Notes under the pieces: model-generated
The model's database searches: none
The model's input: the letters and a program-made list of their open reading frames with translations, nothing else
What the model was told of the DNA's origin: nothing
Shown here: one piece after another, positions 9,199-17,700 of the stretch
Layout of the letters: every line of letters starts with the position of its first letter
Position numbering within the stretch: the stretch's first letter is position 1
Made by a program: the position numbers and the translations under genes
NCBI GenBank assembly: GCA_023392125.1
Contig: JAEVZS010000012.1
Location: 1 to 64,000 of the forward strand
Reading direction: 5' to 3'
DNA from: Bacteroidota bacterium
Lineage (GTDB): Bacteria; Bacteroidota; Bacteroidia; Cytophagales; Cytophagaceae
Length of the DNA: 64,000 bases

Positions 9199-12100
9199 TA
9201 TATCCTAAAATCTATTCTCTTTCTACTGTCGGCATGATTAAACATTATAATCATGATTATCTATTTCATCAAAAACGCACTGATTTCATTGGCCCAAATG
9301 GAGTAGGCAAATCTATTTTGGCCGATCTCTTACAACTCCTGTTTATATACGACAAGGAACTCATTAAATTCGGTACCGAAGACGTTAAAGAGACACGATA
9401 TATTCATACACTTCCACACCAGACAACTTGCGCCTACTGTTTCCTAAACATCATTGTTCAGGAAGATAAATTTATCACCATAGGCGTTCAAATACATAGC
9501 CAGGAAAGGAAACGACTTGTTCCTTTTATTATAACCAAGAGCACCGAACTTAATAACGAATTATCACAATTAGCGTTGGACAAAGATGAAGTCTTGTTTT
9601 CGAAGGATTTTATTAAAAATAACACAATCCCTGACATACAAGACTTGGCCGAATGGTTAAATGATGAACGAAGATTGAAATTGATCTTTTTCAAAAACAG
9701 GGAAGAAGTTCAAGGCTATTACAACTTTTTAAGTAGCAAGGAAATATTGCCCATTAACCTCTCAAGAGAGAATAACCTAAAAGCGTTTGCCAAAGTAATA
9801 CAATCTTTTTCAAAAGCCAAGACCCTTAAATTATCAGGTAAAGATGCGTCTAAAAACTTAAAAGAATTCTTGCTGGAAGAAACTGAAGAGGATATCAAAG
9901 CAGATTTTGAAAAAAAGAAATTAGAGCTTGAAAAAGTACTAAAAGATTACAAGCGTTTAGATGAATATGCAAAGCAGTTAGGAAACAAACAAAAACGTTT
10001 GGATGCTATAGATCTGAAATATCAAACTTACATCGAGTTGCTAAAGGAATACAAAATTGCTGAAATAAGCAATTGTATGCTCGAACTGAATACTCAGAAA
10101 AAACTGGAAGCAGACAAACACCAGAAATTGGAACAACAAGGTGAAGATTTAGAAAAGCTCCAAAAAATAATTGACAAAATTCCTCGCCTAGAAGGTGAAA
10201 TACGGAGTCGGCATAAGACGGCCGAAGAAAATCACGAACAAGCGTATCAGTACAAACAGCTAAAAGAAAATATAGAAATACTGAATGATCAGATCATCGA
10301 ATTGACAATGCTTGTATTGCCTGAAATAGATGAGAGTTGGAAAGCCATTTCTGAAAAAGTAGACACTACGGTAAAGAATGCAGCCGAGATAAAAAAAGAT
10401 ATCAGCTTTGCCCAACCTTATTTAAAAAGGTATTCAACACTTGAAAATATAGAAAGAAAAAGAGAACAACAGCTGACCAAGCTAGATAAATTAAAAGTAC
10501 AACTCCTTTCAGACAAAGAACAGAAAGGAAAACTATTGAACCTACTAAGTGATAATCAGGAAGGTAGTGTGTTACATTGGTACATCAATAACCTGCCGCT
10601 ATTGAGTGTCGATGCTATGCAGGCTGTTTTATACTTCGCCACACTATCGACTACGGAAATTCAATCGCCGAAAAACAGGGATCGTTATATCAATACAGAT
10701 GAATTAACTGATATTCAGATCAATAAAACAAAAGAAGGTGTTTGGATAAAGTTAGGGACATTATCAGAATTTATAGCCCATAATCCCGATGCCAATTTGT
10801 TGATGAACAATTCTGAATTGAACCTACGTGTGCAGCAACTCATTAATAAGCTTGGAACCGAACTAACCGAAGTAGAAAAAAAGCTGCTGGCATTAGATGA
10901 TATAAGAGATGGTTTGGAATACAACAGAACTTTATTCGAATACGAATTTTCACCAGAGATATGTGATGCTTCAAAAATAAGGCAGCTAAAAACCGCTGTG
11001 TCCTGTATCTTGCAAATAGATGAAAAAGTGGCAACGCTTCGGTCTGAAAAGGTACAGAATGAGGAAGAATTAAAAAATTTAAAAAAGCAACTCAATCTTC
11101 AATACGAAGAGCCCGAAGTTGTAGAACGTAGTTTAAAACAGATAAAAAATCAATGGCTAGGACGTATAACTAAAATATCGAAATGTTCGGGAAAGAAAGA
11201 AGGCGAGCTAAGATCCCTACAGAAGGATATAGGAACAACAAAGAACGATCTGGGAACCGTAATGAAAATCATTCTAAAAACACAGAATGATTTCGATCAA
11301 TTGACCACCGATTATTATCAGTATTTCGAAGAAAATGTAGCACAATTCAATACTGAAGCAAAGCAATTATCCGCTTTAAAAGACAAGTCTGACCAAGCGT
11401 ATGATAATTACAAAAGAAAGTATATAGAAGCTGTTTCAGAATTCGAAGAAACGAAAGGAGAAAAGAACAGCGAGGTAAATCACGAACTTCAAAAAAACAC
11501 TTACTCTTTTAGCGTATTAGAAAGAGCCTTGCTGGGTACCAATTTAAAAACCCGAGACGAGATTGTTCCTGCGTTGCAGGACGCAAATAATGAGAGAACA
11601 CGAATTGCAGATGGCATTAGAGACCGAATGGTGGAAATTTTTTCCAGAACAACCAAGGGCTACAATACCTATAAAGCTCAGGTTCAAACCATCAGTACTT
11701 TTTTTGTAAATAGGAAAAGAATAAGTGATAAATACCTTTTCAATGTAGAATTTAAACCTAATCCTACTATTAAGATTGAAGATATAGAGAAAATGGCTTA
11801 CGATATACGATACGCCGCAATACGTGGAGAACTGGCATTTTCTGACCAATCTGTTACTGACTTTCTTGAAGATTTTTTTAAAAAGCTGGCAGGATTAAAT
11901 GAAAAAGTACCCATTGCCCAACTCTTAGATCCCAAAACATATTTTCACATTTATGCAAGCCTGGAAGACGAGTTTGGAAAAGATGTTTCGGGTAGCACAG
12001 GAGAAAGCTATTCTGCGATTGCATTACTTGCTGTGGCAAGATTATCTACTCAAAAAGAAAAACCTAAAGGACTTCGGTTCATTATTCTGGAAGAGTTAGG

Positions 12101-12338
12101 AAGTTTGGATGACACTAACTTTAATATCTTTCCGGACATTTCAGAAGAGTTTCACTACCAGATTATTACCATGGCACCACGTGCCTTCAATATTGGCCTA
12201 TCAGATGAATGGTATGCACACCATTTGATAAAAGGAAAAGTAAGCGATAGGATCAACTATTATCCATCTTCATCTTATTTCAAGACAAAAGATTTTAAAG
12301 AGCATCTAAGTACTTATTTGAACAAAGCAACAGAATGA
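9195..12338 (+). CDS. jetC: Wadjet JetC / MksB-like SMC ATPase
   Basis: A 1047-residue SMC-type ATPase. The Walker A motif GPNGVGKS is at residues 33-40. About 700 residues of heptad-like coiled coil follow, with a hinge-like, less charged stretch near the middle (around 430-560). The C-terminal head has an ABC signature-like SGSTGESYSAIALLAVAR at about 930 and Walker B LRFIILEELGSLDD near 960. The overall length is close to JetC/MksB and much shorter than MukB. It is expected to act in the cytoplasm as a dimeric DNA-loop-extruding motor with the two upstream subunits. Its start overlaps jetB by 4 bp and its end overlaps jetD by 4 bp. Confidence 0.85.
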   Translation: MIYPKIYSLSTVGMIKHYNHDYLFHQKRTDFIGPNGVGKSILADLLQLLFIYDKELIKFGTEDVKETRYIHTLPHQTTCAYCFLNIIVQEDKFITIGVQIHSQERKRLVPFIITKSTELNNELSQLALDKDEVLFSKDFIKNNTIPDIQDLAEWLNDERRLKLIFFKNREEVQGYYNFLSSKEILPINLSRENNLKAFAKVIQSFSKAKTLKLSGKDASKNLKEFLLEETEEDIKADFEKKKLELEKVLKDYKRLDEYAKQLGNKQKRLDAIDLKYQTYIELLKEYKIAEISNCMLELNTQKKLEADKHQKLEQQGEDLEKLQKIIDKIPRLEGEIRSRHKTAEENHEQAYQYKQLKENIEILNDQIIELTMLVLPEIDESWKAISEKVDTTVKNAAEIKKDISFAQPYLKRYSTLENIERKREQQLTKLDKLKVQLLSDKEQKGKLLNLLSDNQEGSVLHWYINNLPLLSVDAMQAVLYFATLSTTEIQSPKNRDRYINTDELTDIQINKTKEGVWIKLGTLSEFIAHNPDANLLMNNSELNLRVQQLINKLGTELTEVEKKLLALDDIRDGLEYNRTLFEYEFSPEICDASKIRQLKTAVSCILQIDEKVATLRSEKVQNEEELKNLKKQLNLQYEEPEVVERSLKQIKNQWLGRITKISKCSGKKEGELRSLQKDIGTTKNDLGTVMKIILKTQNDFDQLTTDYYQYFEENVAQFNTEAKQLSALKDKSDQAYDNYKRKYIEAVSEFEETKGEKNSEVNHELQKNTYSFSVLERALLGTNLKTRDEIVPALQDANNERTRIADGIRDRMVEIFSRTTKGYNTYKAQVQTISTFFVNRKRISDKYLFNVEFKPNPTIKIEDIEKMAYDIRYAAIRGELAFSDQSVTDFLEDFFKKLAGLNEKVPIAQLLDPKTYFHIYASLEDEFGKDVSGSTGESYSAIALLAVARLSTQKEKPKGLRFIILEELGSLDDTNFNIFPDISEEFHYQIITMAPRAFNIGLSDEWYAHHLIKGKVSDRINYYPSSSYFKTKDFKEHLSTYLNKATE

Positions 12339-13246
12339 ATTGGATAGAATTAAAAGCATTAAATAAGCTTTACATAGATGAGGGGGTAAAATTGAACGAT
12401 ACCCTAGCTAATAGTAAAGAAATCAGTTACTTGATTAATTCCCTCAGAAAACTGGATAAAACACATAAGAAATTATTGGCCTTACCTGGCTTCGCTGAAA
12501 TTTACCAACGTGATTATTTAGCGAAGTACAATCGTTATGAAGCTTTTTTAACAGAGACTGGATTAATGAAACCCCAACTTCGTTTTGAAGAGAAAGATAT
12601 TGAAATGCTCATAGGCATAAAAGAGGATATGGACAGCGGTAATTTAGAACCTTTGCGGGAGCAGATTATAAAAAATGAAGCAACTGTCAGGGTAGTGTCT
12701 CTAATGTTTTTCAAAAATGAGAAGTATCTATTAGGAAAAGAGGCTTTAATCAGCGCTGTTAAAACACTCTTGGATATTAAGGAATTGGCAGATGATAAAG
12801 ACTTGCAATACAAATATGTGCTGGAATGTAACAATCCCAAGTGTATTGTACTTTGTGAAAATATTGACTTTTTGAAGCGCCCTGCATTAGCTAGAGCTAA
12901 CAATATAGAATTATGGTATGCAGGTGGTAAGAACGTAAATAAACTGGAATTTTCAGATCCAAGAGGCTTGCCTATTTATTATTCCTGTGATTGGGATTAT
13001 GATGGTCTATTCATTATATATCCTTTGGTAAAAGAAAAAATACCCAGTATTCAATTACTTACACCAAACGGAGTTCCCAAGGAAATTAAAGAGACAGAAC
13101 ATAATAGCAAATGGGAAAACATAAAGAATAAGAGTATAGATCCCCTGTTAACATCTAAGCAATTGGGTATTGTAAAGGATTTAATTCAAAATAATCAGTG
13201 GATTATTGAAGAATCCAACAGTTTAATTAACCATTTTAGTAAATAA
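12335..13246 (+). CDS. jetD: Wadjet JetD / MksG-like Toprim nuclease
   Basis: A 303-residue protein whose C-terminal half shows the Toprim metal-binding pattern: an acidic residue in VLCENIDFL at about 172-180 and DWDYDG at about 217-222 (E then DxDxD), like the DUF2220-type Toprim domain of JetD. In Wadjet this subunit cleaves circular DNA after the SMC complex has extruded it. The N-terminal ~120 residues form a helical arm expected to contact the SMC complex. It is the last gene of the five-gene cluster, with a start codon overlapping the SMC stop. No T-rich hairpin terminator was seen directly downstream. Confidence 0.8.
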   Translation: MNWIELKALNKLYIDEGVKLNDTLANSKEISYLINSLRKLDKTHKKLLALPGFAEIYQRDYLAKYNRYEAFLTETGLMKPQLRFEEKDIEMLIGIKEDMDSGNLEPLREQIIKNEATVRVVSLMFFKNEKYLLGKEALISAVKTLLDIKELADDKDLQYKYVLECNNPKCIVLCENIDFLKRPALARANNIELWYAGGKNVNKLEFSDPRGLPIYYSCDWDYDGLFIIYPLVKEKIPSIQLLTPNGVPKEIKETEHNSKWENIKNKSIDPLLTSKQLGIVKDLIQNNQWIIEESNSLINHFSK

Positions 13247-13261
13247 CCTGCAATAGATAAT

Positions 13262-13486
13262 CTATAGATTTTTAAGCTTCATACATAGTACAAAATTGGT
13301 AAACTGATTTTGTATAATTATCCAATAATTATGAGTGTGAGGCAAAGGAAATTCTCCTCGCCCAAGTCTACTGAAGAAGACACCATTTACGGTTGTCTCT
13401 TTTTTTATACCACCCCAATTGTTGATATCCGGTCTATTTACAACCAAAATCTTTAAGTCTTCGTGCAGATTGTCTAAAAATGGTTT
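13262..13486 (-). pseudogene. Possible gene fragment of unknown family
   Basis: An open minus-strand frame of about 75 codons that begins directly after an in-frame stop (13487-13489) and has no ATG. Its translation looks protein-like in the middle (DINNWGGIKKETTVNGVFF, then RLGRGEFPLP) and less so at the end. It overlaps the right copy of the 24-bp direct repeat. I do not recognise the family; it could be chance coding. If real, it is the debris of a gene broken by island insertion. Confidence 0.25.
13321..13344 (+). repeat. Right copy of the imperfect 24-bp direct repeat
   Basis: Partner of 103-126, 21 of 24 bases identical and in the same orientation. It lies 75 bp beyond the stop of jetD. 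Confidence 0.45.
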
Positions 13487-13644
13487 TTATTTTTTTCTAA
13501 ACCTGTATATTTTATAAGCGGTTTAAAACTAAGCAACCAACTACAAAACAACAATTTATCAATAAAAAAAATATATCAGATAATTCAATGGATAATTTTG
13601 AAGAATATTTACGACAAGGCAAACCGGACAAAGCTGAAAAGCAA

Positions 13645-13753
13645 TAGATCTCCCCCATCACCGGGTTCCCCGACTGATTACTATCTCTGTGCCCTCCAGC
13701 CGGCCTTCAAACTGACAGCAAACAACGGCCGGAGGCCTTATCAATATTTATCA
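13645..13753 (+). repeat. Intergenic repeat, copy 1 of 2 (~100 bp)
   Basis: Copy 1 shares with copy 2 (13876-13987) a near-identical 32-base core (13715-13746 versus 13949-13980, one mismatch) and a more diverged 5' part containing CTCCCCC, GGTTCCCCGA-like and CCCTCCAGCC-like blocks. Copy 1 also contains a 6-bp inverted repeat, CCGGCC...GGCCGG, around a 21-base loop. No coding potential is convincing here. It may be a small non-autonomous or REP-like genomic repeat. Confidence 0.6.
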
Positions 13754-13875
13754 TTCCGCAGGGCGGAACAACAGAAAGAAACTGATGTAAAGGTATTTAT
13801 AGTTTATGGTGACTTAAAGGACATTCAGGATATAAAGGGAAAATACTAACAAATACCCACCTGTATTTGTAACTT

Positions 13876-13987
13876 TTTACCTCCCCCAACCGCTCAGTTT
13901 TCCCGAGTGTCCCCTCCCCCCTGTGGCCCCCAGCCAACCTTTCCACTAACAGCAAACAACGACCGGAGGCCTTATCAATAATCATCA
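13876..13987 (+). repeat. Intergenic repeat, copy 2 of 2 (~100 bp)
   Basis: Diverged direct duplicate of 13645-13753, about 233 bp downstream in the same orientation. The core ACAGCAAACAACGACCGG carries the single core substitution, and its left arm (CCAACC) no longer pairs with the right arm, so the hairpin of copy 1 is lost. The 120 bases between copies show no recognisable gene. Confidence 0.6.
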
Positions 13988-14024
13988 AAGTACTCCAGCC
14001 CCCTATAGCAACCGCGGGCGGTAG

Positions 14025-14582
14025 CTATTTTTCTATACCCGAATATTTTTTATAAATGGCACGATAACCCAATAGCCGTCCAATAGGTGCGATGATATTC
14101 GCTAACAATTTCTGTACACCAACCGGCATATCGGCAAGATATGATTTGCTGTCGAGGTATTTAAGCGTCACCAATTCCTGAACCAGGCCATATTTTCCGT
14201 TTTTACTTTTTCCGTCAGCAGCAAGTCCGACTAAGTTTTCAATTAAAAAGTCAAAGTCCATGGCCGGTGTGACCGTATGAATATAAGTCACCGCACTATC
14301 TTCATTGTTGTAATGGTTATGCGCGCTGTTTTTGGGTAAGGTTATTTTTTCTCCTGCTGACAATATGCTTGTTTGTCCGTCGGACAAAATTGTTAACTGT
14401 CCTGAAATAACTTCAAAAGTTTCATTCTGAAATACGTGATAGTGATCAGGCACCAGATGTCCTTTGCTTTTAATGGTCGCTTTCAACGTAACACGTTCGC
14501 CTCCAGTATCCCTGGCTGTTTCAAGAAACTCATAGGAGTCTCCGCTTGCCGGGTTGGTCAGTAGTTGTCCTTTTATTGGCAT
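14025..14582 (-). CDS. Cupin-domain protein
   Basis: A 185-residue protein with a single conserved-barrel cupin at about 35-115: the metal-ligand pattern PDHYHVFQNETFEVISG (H-x-H with downstream E), then the second cupin motif PKNSAHNHYNNED with a further histidine. The C-terminal 70 residues are helical and end in a basic, aromatic tail. No signal peptide is seen, so it is probably cytoplasmic. The substrate is not predictable; cupins of this type include dioxygenases, isomerases and sugar- or metabolite-binding proteins. It stands alone, convergent with nothing, just outside the repeat zone. The ATG at the 5' end is used because the cupin homology begins within 20 residues of it. Confidence 0.75.
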   Translation of the reverse strand: MPIKGQLLTNPASGDSYEFLETARDTGGERVTLKATIKSKGHLVPDHYHVFQNETFEVISGQLTILSDGQTSILSAGEKITLPKNSAHNHYNNEDSAVTYIHTVTPAMDFDFLIENLVGLAADGKSKNGKYGLVQELVTLKYLDSKSYLADMPVGVQKLLANIIAPIGRLLGYRAIYKKYSGIEK

Positions 14583-14682
14583 ATTGATTTTTACTGTGGT
14601 ATAAGGTAAAATTATTTCCAGCCTGAGCGCACAATCTGTGCTCTCTTCATTGGCTCTGTTTATTCTGTTGGATACACATCTT

Positions 14683-14722
14683 AAAAAAAACAGGCCCGGC
14701 GATACACTCCTGCGGGCCTGCT
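14683..14722 (-). terminator. Rho-independent terminator of the metalloprotease gene
   Basis: On the minus strand, the arms CAGGCCCG and CGGGCCTG pair around a 14-base loop and are followed by eight consecutive T residues. It lies about 20 bp past the stop codon of the minus-strand gene. Confidence 0.8.
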
Positions 14723-14741
14723 GCCTATAGTTACGGTTGTA

Positions 14742-17700
14742 TTATTTTGCAATGCTCCATTTCAGATAGTGCCTTTCCGTACCGGTAGTGACCTCTATCA
14801 GGTACATTCCCGCCTTTAGCTGAGGCATGAGCTGATTCAGCTTTTCATTGACCACCGTCAATGAGCCGTGGATACGCTCCAGGCTCTTCCCGTCCAGGCT
14901 GCTCACCTGCACATTCAGTTGTGCAGCGCCTGCCGGTGCACATGCCGTACCCAATGACACATAATCGCTTCCCGGGTTCGGGGCAAGGTAGAACAGGCTT
15001 TGACAGGCCGCCGGAGCATCCAGCCCCGTGGTGATACAATCGTCCGGATGTTTCAGAGGCAGCTCTGCCGTATAGGCCACCTGACACTTCTGTCCTCTGA
15101 CGATCAGCACAGGCGTGGCCGGGGCGTCAAATACCGCCGGATTGTCCTCACTATGCGTATCGTGCCAGTAAAAGCCCGTATAGGCAGCAGCGTCAAAGCG
15201 TACTTCTACAGGCTCTCCTTCGCACACCGACTGAGGATTGAAAGAGAAGACCGGAGCAGCAACCGCTTCCCGCTCTACAGTCAATGGCAGAGACCATACA
15301 GCATCGGGGCAGCCGGTTTCTTTGACACGATAACTACCAGGCTGAGTAACGGACAATTCATGCGTCCCTGTGATCTCCACGCCCAGCGAATCCCATACAT
15401 AAGTCCCGCCGGAGATATAGTCTGCGCTGATCAGCATCAGCTCATTTTCACAAATCAGCGCTTCACCGCTTATAGTCAGCATCCGTCCTCCTTCGTATAC
15501 CATGATGGTATCACGCCATATGCACGCATCGCTTCCGGCAGCAATGGCATATCTGCCGGGGCTGCTCACTACCCGTTGCCGCGAAGTGCTGCCGTTGTCC
15601 CACTGATACCATTCGAAATCTTCTCCGGCATCCAGCGTCAGTGTCTCTCCCGGACAAAGCGACCTATCCGGTCCGAGCTCCAGATTCGGATTCTCTGTAC
15701 GGTAAATATGGATCGTATCGGCATAGTCATATCCGCAATAACGGGCCTGTACATAATACGTACCAAATCCATAGGCTGTAATGCCTGGCTCCCGCTCGCC
15801 GGTATTCCACAGATAGCTGTCAAATCCCGGGCCTGCATTGAGCGCAGTAATATTGCCTTCGCAATAGCTCCGGTCAGGACCCAGATCGATGGACTTATCC
15901 GGACGCACAGCCGCGGTGTCCAGCGCTATATATACCCGCTCAAAAATGTGACACGCGGACCTATCACTGAGCTCGAAATAACCTGTGAAAACATAATTGC
16001 CGGAACCAAAAACGGTCACATCCCTTCCGTTCGATTCATACATATTGTAATTGACCGCTTCGACATACTGAAGGCTTGTAAAATCATGGAGTGTGGTAAA
16101 AGAAACTGTATCGGCACAGGTGATGAGCGTATCAAAGGGCGCTATGCGAATCACTTCGTAATAGACCGAATCGCTGGCAGTGCCGCAGCGACTGGCATAC
16201 TCCAATACATAATAGCCGGCTTCCTTCAGGTCAATAGTCCTTTCATGCCAGCTATCCGCATCGGGCCGCTTCCAGGTATAGCTGTCAAAGCCATCCGGAG
16301 CAGTGATGGCAACCGGGCTTCCTACGCATGCCACCAGTGTATCCTTGCCCAGAATATGTTCGGGAAGGTCTTTCCAGATGTGAATGGTATCGGTAAACAG
16401 GCAACCGTACTTACCGACAGTCACTGTATACGAACCGGCCTCTGCTACCTGGCTGGCTGCCGTGGTGGCTCCGTTGCTCCACAGATAGGAATCCATCCCC
16501 TCAGGGGCTATGAGCACGATTGACTCTCCGGAACAGATGGACGTATCTCTGCCCAGATCCAGTTCAGGCAGCTTTCTGAAGACAATATCCACAGAATCAC
16601 GGGCGATACAACCACCCGCTGTTTGCACCTGCACTGAATAGGTTCCTTCGTCTGTTACGCTTATTGTCCTTGTTCTTGCCCCCTGGCTCCAGCGATAATC
16701 CGCAAAATCAGGCCCTGCATCAAGTGTGACGGATGCGCCGCTGCAAACCGGATGGTCCGGTCCTAACGATACGGATACAGGAAGTCCGGATGTAATATAA
16801 AGCGTATCATACAGCTCATTGCAGGGGGCTGTACGTGTCAATATCAGTGTATCCGTGCCCGGCACGGTAAACCGTACAGCGATAGCCGTATCATTTACGC
16901 TGGTAAATGTGTTAGGACCTTTGTGTATCCATGAATAGGTGGCTCGTCCTCTCGGAGTAAAGGTATAATGAACCAGTGTGTCCTGCTGCGGGTGCGGGAT
17001 ACATACTTTATCCGCCCCATAGATGACTGGTCGCACAGAGAACAGTACACTTTGCACCGGATTGGGTAGTCCGTAAAAGGAACGGCTGATTCCTGCCAGC
17101 TTAAACGACTCCGGCTCAAAGCCGCAATCTGCCACATCCTCCGCATTGGGATTGGATATCACAGACAGATACGGGCTGTTCCTGTGAGCCATATAGATCT
17201 TGCCATCGGGTCCTGATTGTATGCTGCCTCCGCTGATCGATTTTACATTGCTTATAAGCACCGCGGAGTTGCTAACAGCTTCCTGATCGCCTGCATGCAG
17301 ATCAAAACGAATCAGATGGAACTGCGTGATCGGGGTACCATAGAGATAGCGCTCGTTGGGAGAAAAGCTGACACCATACGCACTTGCTGTAAGGCTGTTT
17401 TTAAGGAAAACAGCATTGGAAAGCTTCCCTGTATGGTTGTCAAAATCAAACACCTCATACGATCCGGTTCCCTGAGTAGCCATGGCTATTCTTCGTCCGG
17501 AAGGCGATGCCTTCATTTCCCCTAACGCAAGCGTACCTATGGTATTTACCGGAGACTGAAGCACGGAGCCTATTCTGCTGATCACCGGAGCGCCTATTCC
17601 TGCTGCGGTTACCTGCCAGGCATAAAAGGCATCGGAATTCCATTCATGCGCGATCACCCAGATACCGTCGCCTCTGTGGTTTTTGACCGCAGTTACCTTT

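Noticed and set aside
7181..13246. Lamassu system (SMC with Cap4 effector)
   Set aside because: A Cap4-like nuclease is present, but the SMC partners are a kleisin, a KITE-like and a Toprim protein in Wadjet order, and the nuclease is on a STAND protein far larger than LmuA.
13645..13987. Possible CRISPR array
   Set aside because: Only two repeat copies, ~100 bp long and 233 bp apart, diverged, with no cas genes.
15000..16523. 507-codon open frame on the plus strand
   Set aside because: It lies wholly antisense to the Ig-like repeats of the M43 protease, and its translation shows no domain. The repeat-rich GC-richer gene simply leaves the opposite frame open.
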